Source: SB11 sp943370295 (GTDB lineage Bacteria > Bacteroidota > Bacteroidia > UBA8524). Taken from it: a DNA stretch of 64,000 nt. Made by a program: the position numbers and the translations under genes. A model generated the notes under the pieces. It was given only the letters and a program-made list of their open reading frames with translations. It was not told where the DNA came from and ran no database searches. The stretch lies in contig CALRQL020000016.1 in assembly GCA_943370295.1 (NCBI GenBank), positions 1 through 64,000 on the forward strand, written 5' to 3'. Below are positions 44,518 to 53,974 of this stretch, one piece after another. Each line of letters opens with the position of its first letter. Positions within the stretch are counted from its first letter, which is position 1.

Positions 44518-45057
44518 ATGTCGGCAACAAACCCTTATTTTAGCTGTGTGAATATTTTTAAACCTTATACGGTGGTTGAAGATACTGCTGAACGCTTACA
44601 CTTGACAGAAAGTAAGAACCGTAGGATATTTCTATATATTTTCTTCAGAATTTACCCATTCATTTTATTGATTCTTCTTGGCATCGTTGCCGTTGTTGCT
44701 GGTCAAGAATTACCCATTCCCCTCATTGGTGCATTGTTGCTGTTGGTGTTAGTATTGATAGTTTTGTTATTGAAACAAAAGGTGGTGTATGAGGTTTGTA
44801 TAGGGCGGGATAAAATCACCGTAACTTATAACCGCTTAGCCGGAAACACAATTATCGAGTCGCCGGTTAATTCAGCCGATTATATACGCTATAGCCACCG
44901 AGGCGGACGCGGGGGCGGAATGTTTTACAACCTTATCAACAAAGACGGGAGTAAGCACCGTATAATTACCATCCCAATTTTATACATGGATACTAAACGA
45001 CACGAAGAAATTGCAAAGCGTGTAAGAAGTATTACAGGACTAGAGATTAAACAATGA
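44518..45057 (+). CDS. hypothetical membrane protein, two helices and a PH-like tail
   Basis: A 179-residue protein: a hydrophilic start (1-38), two adjacent membrane helices (about 39-60 and 66-86), and a C-terminal domain (about 90-179) whose beta-strand-rich pattern, VVYEVCIGRDKITVTYNRLAG, resembles small bacterial PH-like or YcxB-like domains. I do not recognise a named family. The ATG lies immediately after the repeat array. A MSATNPYF start is plausible, but no promoter is visible. The next gene has its own -7 element, so this gene is probably monocistronic. Confidence 0.65.
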   Translation: MSATNPYFSCVNIFKPYTVVEDTAERLHLTESKNRRIFLYIFFRIYPFILLILLGIVAVVAGQELPIPLIGALLLLVLVLIVLLLKQKVVYEVCIGRDKITVTYNRLAGNTIIESPVNSADYIRYSHRGGRGGGMFYNLINKDGSKHRIITIPILYMDTKRHEEIAKRVRSITGLEIKQ

Positions 45058-45064
45058 ACACTTT

Positions 45065-45080
45065 ATGGGTTTAAACCCAT
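45065..45080. repeat. ATGGGTTT/AAACCCAT palindrome
   Basis: Perfect 16-bp palindrome 7 bases after the preceding stop codon. It shares the GGGTTT/AAACCC core with the other intergenic palindromes. Confidence 0.75.
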
Positions 45081-45107
45081 TCTCATAAACAACATCTCAA
45101 ATTAAGA

Positions 45108-45115
45108 TATCTTTG
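45108..45115 (+). promoter_or_regulatory. -7 promoter element of the glycosyltransferase gene
   Basis: TATCTTTG, a full TAnnTTTG match, ends 7 bases before the ATG at 45123. Confidence 0.55.
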
Positions 45116-45122
45116 CACAAGT

Positions 45123-45875
45123 ATGCAGCCCAAGCTTTCCATCATTACAGTTACCTACAACGCCGAACGGTTTTTAGAACCTACCATACAAAGTATTGCA
45201 GCCCAAACGTACCCCAACATTGAGTATGTAATTGTTGACGGTGGCAGCAAAGACGGTACCGTGGATATTATAAAAAAGTACCCCAACGTGGTAACCCATT
45301 GGGTAAGCGAACGCGATAACGGCCTGTACGACGCTATGAACAAGGGTTTGCAAATGGCTACGGGTGATTATGTGATGGTTTTGAACGCGGGCGATTTACT
45401 GGATGCCCCTGATACGCTTGAAACAACATTTAGCCACTGCGACGGTGAAGATGTGTTGTACGGCGATACCAAAATTATTGATACCGATTATCAGTTTGTG
45501 GGGATGCGCCATTTTACACCGCCTGAACATTTAACTTGGAAAAGTTTTCAGCAAGGAATGGTGGTTTGCCACCAATCGGTTATCAGTAAAAAGGAAATTA
45601 CGCCCTTGTATAATTTGGAATATAAAATTGCCGCTGACATTGATTGGGCCATACGTTTATTAAAAAACAGCAAAACCGCTAAAAATGTGCATACGGTAAT
45701 TACCCAATTTATGCAGGACGGGGTTAGCACCCAACACCGCTGGGCAGGTGTGCGAGAACGATTTAGGGTAATGATTAACTACTACGGCTTGTTTACCACC
45801 CTTTTTAATAATATTTCACGCGGCATAAATTATTTTTTGACTCTGCGTTTTTTAAAAAATGTGAGGAAGGATTAA
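45123..45875 (+). CDS. glycosyltransferase family 2
   Basis: A 250-residue cytoplasmic GT-A-fold sugar transferase. The nucleotide-sugar site is visible as LSIITVTYNAERFL, YVIVDGGSKDGT and the DxD-like NAGDLLD. ERDNGLYDAMNKGL is the common GT2 acceptor-side stretch. No membrane helix is evident apart from a hydrophobic C-terminus. The substrate is unknown; such enzymes build surface polysaccharide or modify lipid-linked sugars. It lies 30 bases upstream of comEC, but no functional link is obvious. Confidence 0.9.
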   Translation: MQPKLSIITVTYNAERFLEPTIQSIAAQTYPNIEYVIVDGGSKDGTVDIIKKYPNVVTHWVSERDNGLYDAMNKGLQMATGDYVMVLNAGDLLDAPDTLETTFSHCDGEDVLYGDTKIIDTDYQFVGMRHFTPPEHLTWKSFQQGMVVCHQSVISKKEITPLYNLEYKIAADIDWAIRLLKNSKTAKNVHTVITQFMQDGVSTQHRWAGVRERFRVMINYYGLFTTLFNNISRGINYFLTLRFLKNVRKD

Positions 45876-45905
45876 TTATTTATCAATAAAATAAAATCCC
45901 AACCG

Positions 45906-47966
45906 ATGCAATTGCATAGGGCACCCATAGTTCGGTTAATTATCCCCTTTATTGCTGGCATTTTAGCGGGGTATTATTTTTCCATCCCTATCGGGTTAAT
46001 TATCGGGGGGTTAATAGTTTGTTCCGCAGCATTATTATTTTTCGTGGTTGCCAAGCCTAATTGGCAAGCTAAACTTTCCTTCTCTGTATTTCCGGGCATT
46101 GTAATTAATAGCACTTTATTATTCGCAGGACTATTGGCTATTTATTTTAACTCACCCCATAATTTTAAAAATCATTTAGTAAATACTCCCCCTCAAAAAA
46201 ATTTATTAGTACGATTATTAGAAAACCCCGAAGAGAAAAACAAAACCTATCGCGCGCTGGCCCAAGCAGAATGGGGAAATACGAACGACAGTCTGACCGT
46301 GTCGAAAGGAAAACTTTGGGTGTATTTTCCTAAAAGGGGCTACGATTCTAGCCTTGCTTACGGCGATTATGTACTAATTAACGGGAATTTGCAATCCCCG
46401 CAACCGCCTTTAAATCCAAACGAGTTTGATTATTCGCGGTGGCTGGCCAACCAAAATATTTATTTCCAAGTATTTTTAAAACAAGGTGAATATTCAAAAA
46501 CCGGAGTAAACGTCACAAATCCGATTTATAAAATTGCCAATACCGCCCGCACCTATTTTAATAATGTATTACAACAATTTTTACCCGACAGTGTAACATA
46601 CAGCGTTGCCGCTGCCCTTATTTTGGGTCAGCGGGGTGATGTCCCAGATGAACTTACCAACGCATACGCTCACACAGGCACTATCCACGTTTTGGCGGTT
46701 TCGGGCTTGCACGTAGGAGCCATTTACTTATTGCTGGGTTGGCTGTTACTGTTCTTTAACCGCACGAAAACTCTGCGGATATTCCGTACCCTGATTATTT
46801 TAACAGTGCTTTGGGGGTATGCTGTACTTACGGGGTTAGCCCCGTCTATCTTGCGGGCTACGGTAATGTTCAGTTTTATTGTGATTGGAGATACCATCGG
46901 GCGAAAAACTAATTTGTTTAACTCACTGGCCGCTTCTGCCCTTTTTATTTTGTGTGTAGATGCCAAAGCATTGTTCAATATCGGTTTCCAGCTTTCCTAC
47001 TTGGCCGTTGCTGGCATTGGTTTGCTGTACTTACCACTGTACCGCCTCATCACTCTAAAAAACAAAATTGCCGATTACTGTTGGCAATTAGTATCGGTTT
47101 CAATAGCCGCACAAATAGCCACCTTTGCATTAGGCATTTTTTATTTCCACCAGTTTCCTAATTACTTCTTGCTGTCTAATTTGATTATTGTACCCCTCAG
47201 CATACTTGCCGTGTATGTTGGGATAGTTTTGTTTATTGCCTCACCCATACCGTTTACAAGTGTTTGGATAGGAAAAGGCTTGCACTACTTGCTGCTGGCC
47301 TGCAATACAACCGCCATCGGAATTGAACATTGGCCACTCTCCTACTCAGGCGGCCTGTATTTGAGTCTTGGAGGCATGATGTTGGTATATCTTGCCATTA
47401 TCGCCTTGGGAATCTTTATTGCCTCAAAAAAATACACAGCACTGGTAGTGTGTTTAAGTTGTTGCATTGGGCTGGCAACACTAAGCCTGTATAGAAACTA
47501 TACCACCCGCCAAAACAAAGAGTTTATAGTGTATGCGCTTCCATACGGGCAAAAGGCAATCAGCTATATCGAAAAAAACGAAGCGTGGATTTGGGCGGAT
47601 AGTTCCATCACTCAACACTCACTCACTTACCGTCAAAAAATTGAGCCCCATTTAATTGCAGCCAATGTTTGCAAGGTAAATTTTACGTATGGCGATAGCG
47701 TATTCGCAAACAATTTTGGCATATACGGCGGCAGGTACATAGCTTTGCGGGGATTAAAGGTGCTTTGGGTTGCCGATGAAAACCCCGTTACTGCCTCAAA
47801 AGAGGTAGAATGGGATGTGGTGATAGTGAGCCCGAAAGTAAAAACTGACAAGTTAGCCTCTTTGATTAGGTATAAACAGTTGGTGGTTACTTCCCCTTTT
47901 GCCAAAAACACAACAACAGAAACACACAACGTAGCCCTAGACGGGGCATATAGAATACAATTTTAA
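45906..47966 (+). CDS. comEC: ComEC/Rec2 family DNA uptake channel
   Basis: A 686-residue polytopic inner-membrane protein with an N-terminal helix set, a DUF4131-like extracellular domain (about 30-190) and the Competence domain. The Competence domain opens with ALILGQRGDVPDELTNAY and contains GTIHVLAVSGLHVGAIYLLLGW. The C-terminal 150 residues lie where the metallo-beta-lactamase domain is in long ComEC proteins, but no HxHxDH is visible, so the nuclease-like part is degenerate or absent, as is usual in Bacteroidota. Natural transformation is the family role. Confidence 0.9.
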   Translation: MQLHRAPIVRLIIPFIAGILAGYYFSIPIGLIIGGLIVCSAALLFFVVAKPNWQAKLSFSVFPGIVINSTLLFAGLLAIYFNSPHNFKNHLVNTPPQKNLLVRLLENPEEKNKTYRALAQAEWGNTNDSLTVSKGKLWVYFPKRGYDSSLAYGDYVLINGNLQSPQPPLNPNEFDYSRWLANQNIYFQVFLKQGEYSKTGVNVTNPIYKIANTARTYFNNVLQQFLPDSVTYSVAAALILGQRGDVPDELTNAYAHTGTIHVLAVSGLHVGAIYLLLGWLLLFFNRTKTLRIFRTLIILTVLWGYAVLTGLAPSILRATVMFSFIVIGDTIGRKTNLFNSLAASALFILCVDAKALFNIGFQLSYLAVAGIGLLYLPLYRLITLKNKIADYCWQLVSVSIAAQIATFALGIFYFHQFPNYFLLSNLIIVPLSILAVYVGIVLFIASPIPFTSVWIGKGLHYLLLACNTTAIGIEHWPLSYSGGLYLSLGGMMLVYLAIIALGIFIASKKYTALVVCLSCCIGLATLSLYRNYTTRQNKEFIVYALPYGQKAISYIEKNEAWIWADSSITQHSLTYRQKIEPHLIAANVCKVNFTYGDSVFANNFGIYGGRYIALRGLKVLWVADENPVTASKEVEWDVVIVSPKVKTDKLASLIRYKQLVVTSPFAKNTTTETHNVALDGAYRIQF

Positions 47967-47968
47967 CT

Positions 47969-48748
47969 ATGACCGAATCTTTGGTAGTATACGAAGCGAA
48001 AGACAGGATAGGATACATTACCCTAAACCGCCCCGAAAAGCGCAATGCATTGAATGCTGAAATGGTAACAGCCATCAAAGCGGCTTTTACACAAGCTGAA
48101 AACGACGAGCATTGTAAAGTGATAGTACTGCAAGCCAACAGCGAAGCCTTTTGTGCAGGTGCCGACCTTGCCTACTTGCAACAACTGCAAAACAATACGT
48201 ATGACGAAAACCTTGCCGACAGTACCCATTTGATGGAACTGTTCAGCATGATTTATAAAGGAAAAAAGGCTGTAATAGGCAAGATACAAGGCCATGCACT
48301 GGCCGGTGGTTGCGGGTTGGCTACAGTGTGCGACATTAGCTTTAGTGTACCCGAAGCCAAGTTTGGCTATACCGAAGTGAAGATTGGATTTGTACCTGCC
48401 ATTGTGAAAGTGTTTTTGCTACGCAAGATTGGAGAAGGCAAAGCCCGTGAATTGCTGCTGACAGGTAAAATTATCACAGCACAAGAAGCAAAAGATTTTG
48501 GATTAATCAACTTTGTAACGTCTAAAGAGACTATTGATGCTGAAGTGCTTGACTTTGCCTCTAAACTGTGCACAGAAGCTTCAGGTCAATCGATTGCTTT
48601 GGTAAAGGAGATGATTGCCGAAGTGCAACATTTAAGCGTTGATGAAGGCTTAAATTATGCTGCCCGAATGAATGCCCACGCCCGTGCAACAGAAGATTGC
48701 AAACGGGGAATACAATCGTTTTTAAACAAAGAAAAACTTAGCTGGTAA
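47969..48748 (+). CDS. enoyl-CoA hydratase/isomerase family protein
   Basis: A 259-residue crotonase-fold enzyme. Oxyanion-hole stretches are CAGADLAYLQQL and GHALAGGCGLATVCDI, and the C-terminus carries the family's ALVKEMI helix. A glutamate in the YTEVKIGFVPA segment sits where methylglutaconyl-CoA and enoyl-CoA hydratases have a catalytic residue, so hydratase activity is likely. The exact substrate is uncertain. It begins 2 bases after comEC and shares one base with the tatD-like gene, so the three are probably co-transcribed. Confidence 0.88.
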   Translation: MTESLVVYEAKDRIGYITLNRPEKRNALNAEMVTAIKAAFTQAENDEHCKVIVLQANSEAFCAGADLAYLQQLQNNTYDENLADSTHLMELFSMIYKGKKAVIGKIQGHALAGGCGLATVCDISFSVPEAKFGYTEVKIGFVPAIVKVFLLRKIGEGKARELLLTGKIITAQEAKDFGLINFVTSKETIDAEVLDFASKLCTEASGQSIALVKEMIAEVQHLSVDEGLNYAARMNAHARATEDCKRGIQSFLNKEKLSW

Positions 48749-49521
48749 TGATATTGTGCGATACGCATACCCATTTGTATGCAAAAGAGTTTGATAGTGA
48801 CAGGGATGCCATGCTAAAGCGGGCGTTTGATGCAGGAGTAACAAAGATATTACTGCCTAACATCGATAGCGGCAGTCTTGAGGTAATGAAAACCCTTGTT
48901 GAAAATTACCCTGCAAACTGTTTCCCCATGATGGGTTTGCACCCTTGCAGCGTGAAAGAGGATTATAAAAGTGAGTTAGCCTTAGTTGAAAAGGAGCTAT
49001 TTAGCAATTATAAATACTACGGCGTTGGCGAAATGGGCCTTGACTTGTACTGGGATAAGACTTTTTTTGAAGAACAAAAAACAGCCTTTATACAACAGGT
49101 AAAATGGTCGATAGAGTTAAACCTACCCTTATCCATTCATACCCGCGAAGCTACTGATGAGGCCATTGAACTTCTTAACCTGCCTGAATTAAAAGGTGCA
49201 CGCGGTGTTTTTCATTGCTTTGTGGGAACACAAGAGCAAGCACAAAAAGTTACAGGATTAGGTTTTCATTTGGGCATAGGCGGAGTACTTACTTTTAAGA
49301 ACTCCGATTTAGGAACCATTTTAAAAGACATTTACCTGCAAAACCTTGTATTTGAGACAGACTCGCCCTACTTAGCTCCCATGCCTTTTCGTGGTAAACG
49401 AAACGAAAGTGCCTATGTGCAACACATTGCCCAAAAATTGTCAGAAATAAAGGATATACCCGTAGAAGAAATTGCACGAATTACTACCCAAAATGCCCAA
49501 AGCATTTTCGGATTTGAGTAA
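48748..49521 (+). CDS. TatD family metal-dependent hydrolase
   Basis: A 257-residue TIM-barrel nuclease-like hydrolase. Metal ligands are visible in DTHTHL at the N-terminus, the catalytic glutamate in GEMGLDLYWD, HTREA, the FHCFVG histidine and the TDSPYLAP aspartate. The family acts as 3'-5' exonuclease or D-aminoacyl-tRNA deacylase-like hydrolase. The gene overlaps the hydratase stop by one base (TAATG). Confidence 0.92.
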   Translation: MILCDTHTHLYAKEFDSDRDAMLKRAFDAGVTKILLPNIDSGSLEVMKTLVENYPANCFPMMGLHPCSVKEDYKSELALVEKELFSNYKYYGVGEMGLDLYWDKTFFEEQKTAFIQQVKWSIELNLPLSIHTREATDEAIELLNLPELKGARGVFHCFVGTQEQAQKVTGLGFHLGIGGVLTFKNSDLGTILKDIYLQNLVFETDSPYLAPMPFRGKRNESAYVQHIAQKLSEIKDIPVEEIARITTQNAQSIFGFE

Positions 49522-49532
49522 TCCGCCAAGTC

Positions 49533-49610
49533 ATTCCGAACTTGTCTCGGAATCACATAGGTATTCATAGTAAATTGGTAATGAGGTGTTGAAACACGTT
49601 CAACATGACG
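49533..49610. repeat. paired short hairpins, likely dispersed element
   Basis: ATTCCGA/TCGGAAT (49533-49553) and TGTTGAA/TTCAACA (49587-49605) flank an AT-rich stretch, ending in ATGACG. The layout resembles the short 'rightwards CATTCCGAAC ... CATGACG' elements scattered in Bacteroidota genomes. It may also terminate the tatD operon and the convergent lysozyme gene. Confidence 0.5.
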
Positions 49611-49622
49611 TATTAGGTATGC

Positions 49623-50273
49623 TTACAACCAAAATCCGTCGTTGCCTTTGTTCACATCACAAGGAACAGGTTTGCCGCTTTTGCCTGTAAATTGGCCGTC
49701 GCTGCGGTATTGCCATATCGCATAACTATTCCAACCAATAGGCAGCGGCGGCGCAGTTACCTTACTGTAATTAGCCAACCAAAGCGGTATGTTTCCCAAG
49801 CCGTGATTTGCGGGCAAATATGGGTCTAAAAAGTACTTATAACTGTAGATGATGTATTTGTTAACCCCGTTCTTTTCAAACTCAGCATAAAAACTGTGTA
49901 TCCAGTCCAATACTTGTTGCTTGGTAAGGTTAGAAACATTCTTTTCAATATCCAGCACAGGCGGTAAATCGTGTGCGGGTAATTTTGCCATTGCTGCCAA
50001 AAATGCCTGCGCTTCGCTTTGTGCATCAGCCACAGGGTTAGCAGCATTGTTCAGTGTAGCAAAATGGTAATACCCGATTTTAAGCCCTGCCCCTTTGGCA
50101 CCTGTAGCGTTGCTTTGAGCATTAGGATCGATATAACCTACACCTTCGGTAGCCTTTATATACGCAAATACAATTGCAGGCGGATCAAACGGAGTTATCG
50201 GTTGTTGAATTTTTGTCCAATCAATATCAAACTGATATTTAGAAACATCTATTCCGGTAATAAGGTTAGCCAT
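49623..50273 (-). CDS. glycoside hydrolase family 25 lysozyme without a signal peptide
   Basis: A 216-residue GH25 muramidase. The N-terminal GIDVSKYQ (Asp9), IKATEG, GYYHFA and the catalytic pair in LDIEKN (Asp108, Glu110) are all intact, and the closing WLANYSK and IWQYRSDG fit the family. It should cleave peptidoglycan between N-acetylmuramic acid and N-acetylglucosamine. It begins MANLITGIDV with no Sec or lipoprotein signal and has no cell-wall-binding repeat, so its route out of the cell is unclear. It is transcribed alone: a terminator lies between it and the upstream T9SS gene. The neighbouring tail-collar cluster also encodes signal-less proteins. Confidence 0.87.
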   Translation of the reverse strand: MANLITGIDVSKYQFDIDWTKIQQPITPFDPPAIVFAYIKATEGVGYIDPNAQSNATGAKGAGLKIGYYHFATLNNAANPVADAQSEAQAFLAAMAKLPAHDLPPVLDIEKNVSNLTKQQVLDWIHSFYAEFEKNGVNKYIIYSYKYFLDPYLPANHGLGNIPLWLANYSKVTAPPLPIGWNSYAIWQYRSDGQFTGKSGKPVPCDVNKGNDGFWL

Positions 50274-50372
50274 AGTAATTGATAATTGTTTTTGTAAAAA
50301 TATGCAAAAAACTTAGCCTTCAAATAATCCCTCTGTAAAATTATTTCTGCTGATTACTGCATCTCTATAAAG

Positions 50373-50399
50373 CAAAAACCCCGTCTCATCGACGGGGTT
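50373..50399 (-). terminator. terminator of the T9SS-sorted protein gene
   Basis: AACCCCGTC/GACGGGGTT stem with a five-base loop, followed on the minus strand by TTTTTG. It lies 28 bases after the stop at 50427. Confidence 0.88.
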
Positions 50400-50426
50400 C
50401 ACACACAAGGTGCTGCTTATGAACTA

Positions 50427-53009
50427 TTAATAAACCACTTTAATAGTTTTTGTTTTTCCGTTTGAAATTACATGGGCAATGTACACGTTGGTTTGTGCAG
50501 TATTTACCGGTTTATAGGTAACTGTTTCACCACCTGTAATACTGTTTGAAGTAAACAACTTCTGCCCCATAATATTATAAATTTCAACCACTGCTTGTGC
50601 TGATTGGTTGTTGTTGTTATACACCACATTTATGCCGTTTGTATTGGTATAAGCATACATTTTTTCAGAATTAAACAATTCATCAACACTTGTGGTTGAT
50701 TTTTTTGTAAAGTTTAATGTAAAGCGGGCACCTTTATAAGCTGCATCGTGCTTGAAGCTGTAGTTTTTATCCAATAACAGTGTTTTAGCTCCAGTTTTGT
50801 TATCAACCAGTTCTACATCAAAGTACCCCAAGTATTCTTCGGTAATTGGGCTAAAGGTATATTCTTTGCCATCCTTAAACGATTCAATAAACAATGGCAT
50901 ACTGTATGATTCTTTAATAGGTAGAGCATTTAAACTTAGCATTCCCTCACCTGCAAGCTCGGTATATAATGTAGGTACCTCATCGCTAAACGATTTGAAT
51001 TTGTAAATATCCATGGTGTAATCCATGCCATCGGTAGCTGCCTCATCAAAGCATACTGAAAACTGATCTGCCTTACCTGCGGCATCTTTCACTTCAACCC
51101 TAAAAATATCAAATTCTTTTTTGAAATAGTTATTTGCGGGCAAAGAGTCGGTTCTGCTAGTACGCATGCTGTTTTTCAGCTGTATAGATTGTGATGTAGA
51201 AGTAGCCTTTACCCAAAAACCTGTGAATGGTGATATTTGCCTAATAGTGCTGAAACGACTTGTACTTGAGTTGTTATAACTATTCATTGAGCTTTGGTTA
51301 AGACCAATCATTTGGCTTGTACTTTGGTCCCAAACGTGTATGGCTTTATAAGTAGAGCCAAAGTTGGCATCGTTAACAAGGTTATATACCCCCAAATTAC
51401 TGGGAAAATGATTAGGTATTTGGTTCCATCCCCTCTGGACTGAAGAGTTTCCAGCACTTGCAGGATCAAAGGTATATTGCAGGTTAAATGTTCGGTTTCC
51501 GTCGTTAGGCGTCCCTGAAATGCTAACCGTAGAGCTAAAATTCCATGCACCGTGGCTTGTATTGTCCAAATAAATTGAATATGCCTTCTGTTCATCATCA
51601 GTAGTATTGTTTGCTTGTGTCCAACCCACCGCATAATTACCGCTAATAGGTGCAGCTGGACCAGCAGCAGGATCGTAATAATACACATTACGTTCACCAG
51701 AAGGAGTGTGATTGCTGCACAAAGTGTTCAAACCGGTTTCAAAGTTATCAATCAACGCATCTACAGGCAGTGAAAACATACGCCAGCCTTTGTTAGTGCT
51801 GCCTATGGTTTTTTCAAAAGTAATGCTACCTGATACTGAACCTCCACCGTTTGGAGTGCTTGTACCGTGCATTAAACTACCTCCGTTGGCAATAGTCAAC
51901 TTGCTGTTAGTGGTCAATGTTGCTCCTGTGGCTATTTCAACAACTCCGCTGTGTGTAAAAGCGGTACCATTAAGTGCTTGTGTTCCCGATTTAGCAAATC
52001 GAAGTGTACCTAAACCACTTGAACCATTGCCGCTGTTTGTTACATCACCATGTATTGTTGCCGTGACCCCACTTCCCAATGTGAGGGCCACACCACTATT
52101 AATCGTAAGATCCTCACAGGTAAATGCACCGGGGGTGGTGCTGCTTGCTATAATGGCATCTAAAGAAGAAGTTGGCGCACCATTACTCCATGTTGTACCG
52201 TTCCAAGTTGTACTGGTTGGTACTGAACAAACTGACGGCGTTTGCGGTGTGTTTGAAACCGACCAGTTGGCTTTATTATTCAATACCGTAAGAGTAGTAC
52301 TATTGCAAGTACCTGTATATTTTGCGTTTTGACGTTCAACACCGCTTGAGTCAAGGCGAATAGCATGTGTGCCTGTTACCAAAGAATCCGGCAATTCAGA
52401 AGTACTCGTTCCGACAGGCTGTCCGTCATCCCAGTTAGCATCATTAGTAGTACCCCCTACCACATTCAAGTGTATGCCGGCCAAAAACCTGGGAATACTT
52501 GTTATCCTGTAGTTAGTAGTAGTATCAACGGTACCCCCTTGAAATGCAAATATTTGATCACCGGCGGTGGTAAGAGATAAAGCGCGACCCGCAACAATGC
52601 TACCAGCAGAAGCAATGGCTCCGTATCCTGCCGTAGACCCCTTGGTGTCTGCATGAAACTTAATTTGTGTACCGGCATTCATGGCTGAAGTAGCCTGCCA
52701 AGTAAACATCCATTCTGATTGGGCATTGTTCAAGTTAATGTAATTGTTGCCATCGTCCCAGTTTCCGTCAGTAAACCTAATTTCTGTACCCGAAGCAATG
52801 TTTTTTAGCAGTACAATAACAAAAGTATCTGCTGAGTTTGAATTTTCTTGCATCGCTAAAAAAGCAACATCACCCCTTGCAAGCGTTGTTTGAGATTTAG
52901 CTTTTGTCGCGGAAAAAGATAAAAAAAAAGCAACTAAAAGTAATAGAAAAAATGGCTTAAAATTAAACACACTTCTCCCCTGAAAACAATTAATAAAGTT
53001 CATAAGCAT
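50427..53009 (-). CDS. secreted surface protein with T9SS type A sorting domain
   Basis: An 860-residue exported protein. The signal peptide covers about 1-40 (start at 53009 or at Met3). The N-terminal 200 residues resemble the cell-wall/lamin-tail-like beta domains of this phylum (FVIVLLKNIASGTEIRFTDGNWDDG). A serine/threonine/glycine-rich beta-helix-like middle follows. The C-terminal 75 residues are a T9SS type A sorting domain (VEIYNIMGQKLF, then NVYIAHVISNGKTKTIKVVY). It would be exported through the outer membrane by the Por system and anchored. It is the last gene of the binding-protein / formyltransferase / T9SS operon, 20 bases after the formyltransferase. Confidence 0.85.
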   Translation of the reverse strand: MLMNFINCFQGRSVFNFKPFFLLLLVAFFLSFSATKAKSQTTLARGDVAFLAMQENSNSADTFVIVLLKNIASGTEIRFTDGNWDDGNNYINLNNAQSEWMFTWQATSAMNAGTQIKFHADTKGSTAGYGAIASAGSIVAGRALSLTTAGDQIFAFQGGTVDTTTNYRITSIPRFLAGIHLNVVGGTTNDANWDDGQPVGTSTSELPDSLVTGTHAIRLDSSGVERQNAKYTGTCNSTTLTVLNNKANWSVSNTPQTPSVCSVPTSTTWNGTTWSNGAPTSSLDAIIASSTTPGAFTCEDLTINSGVALTLGSGVTATIHGDVTNSGNGSSGLGTLRFAKSGTQALNGTAFTHSGVVEIATGATLTTNSKLTIANGGSLMHGTSTPNGGGSVSGSITFEKTIGSTNKGWRMFSLPVDALIDNFETGLNTLCSNHTPSGERNVYYYDPAAGPAAPISGNYAVGWTQANNTTDDEQKAYSIYLDNTSHGAWNFSSTVSISGTPNDGNRTFNLQYTFDPASAGNSSVQRGWNQIPNHFPSNLGVYNLVNDANFGSTYKAIHVWDQSTSQMIGLNQSSMNSYNNSSTSRFSTIRQISPFTGFWVKATSTSQSIQLKNSMRTSRTDSLPANNYFKKEFDIFRVEVKDAAGKADQFSVCFDEAATDGMDYTMDIYKFKSFSDEVPTLYTELAGEGMLSLNALPIKESYSMPLFIESFKDGKEYTFSPITEEYLGYFDVELVDNKTGAKTLLLDKNYSFKHDAAYKGARFTLNFTKKSTTSVDELFNSEKMYAYTNTNGINVVYNNNNQSAQAVVEIYNIMGQKLFTSNSITGGETVTYKPVNTAQTNVYIAHVISNGKTKTIKVVY

Positions 53010-53029
53010 TTATTTATTTCTGGTTTATT

Positions 53030-53971
53030 TTAAAGGTCCATAAGCACCATATCTTTCTTAAGTCCTAATCTGACTAAGAAATCTGCGGCAAAAATACCTT
53101 CATCAACCGAAATAACCTCAACACTTAACACATTATTATCAACGGAAATAATGTCTATTGTCTTTTTTTCAGAACAATTAATTACTAAACCGGGAATTAA
53201 TTGTTGGTTATAAACAATTTCCTGTTCTTTTATCGAGACCTGTATAATTTTAAATACAATGTTGCCAAATCTTGCAAAAGCACCTTTATTCCATGGGTTG
53301 CAGGCATTTACCAAATATTGTATCTGTTTGGCGCTCATTGTGGCCCAATCAATGGCTAAATCTTTTGCCGTGGGTCTATTAAAGTACTGTGCCTCGTCAC
53401 TGCCTTGTGGGGTAAGCGGCACTGCATTTCCAAGCAGCATTAATGTTTGTGTAAATGTTCCTACACCCTGCACCGTTTCCCATGCCAATCTTTTATTATG
53501 GATACCATACGTTTCTCCTTCACGGATTGCAATTTTATGAATATGTGCAATGGGGCCGGTATCAAATCCTTGATCCATTTTATGTATAGTAAGTCCTCCA
53601 TAAGCTTCGCCATTATATAATTGCCAAAACACAGGGCTTGCCCCCCTGTATTTTGGCAATAATGCATAATGAAAGTTAAAGAAACCCAGTTTTGGTTGTG
53701 AAAGAACTTTACCGGGTATTTTCCATGGGAAAGTCATAACAAATACCACATCGGCGCTATTCTTATTCAGCCACCGTTGTAATGAATCTTCTAACCCGTT
53801 TTTGTTAAACCTTGTTAGCGACAGCTGCATTGCGGCCAAGAAAGCAACTATTTCAGGAGTTTCAGGATTGTCTTCTGCGGGCATTCCTACAGATGCTACT
53901 AATCCGTTTGAAGCAAGCATTTGAATGGATGCTAGTGGCAACACACTGTTGCATAATATGGCAATCTTCAT
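53030..53971 (-). CDS. formyltransferase of the methionyl-tRNA / sugar formyltransferase family
   Basis: A 313-residue enzyme with the formyl-THF-dependent catalytic triad intact: Asn99 and His101 in FFNFHYALLPKYRG, and Asp137 in MDQGFDTG. The N-terminus lacks the tRNA-specific motifs of a housekeeping Fmt, and a smaller C-terminal domain follows. It therefore looks like a tailoring enzyme that formylates an amine on a sugar or small molecule. It lies 3 bases after the signal-less binding protein and 20 bases before a secreted T9SS protein. In this setting formylation of a glycan or a peptide amine is the best guess. Confidence 0.83.
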   Translation of the reverse strand: MKIAILCNSVLPLASIQMLASNGLVASVGMPAEDNPETPEIVAFLAAMQLSLTRFNKNGLEDSLQRWLNKNSADVVFVMTFPWKIPGKVLSQPKLGFFNFHYALLPKYRGASPVFWQLYNGEAYGGLTIHKMDQGFDTGPIAHIHKIAIREGETYGIHNKRLAWETVQGVGTFTQTLMLLGNAVPLTPQGSDEAQYFNRPTAKDLAIDWATMSAKQIQYLVNACNPWNKGAFARFGNIVFKIIQVSIKEQEIVYNQQLIPGLVINCSEKKTIDIISVDNNVLSVEVISVDEGIFAADFLVRLGLKKDMVLMDL

Positions 53972-53974
53972 ACG

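Noticed and set aside
43932..44530. Short open frames on both strands of the repeat array
   Set aside because: They translate the tandem repeat itself (recurring RRVLNPS and GYENRHY peptides), have no promoter and match no family.
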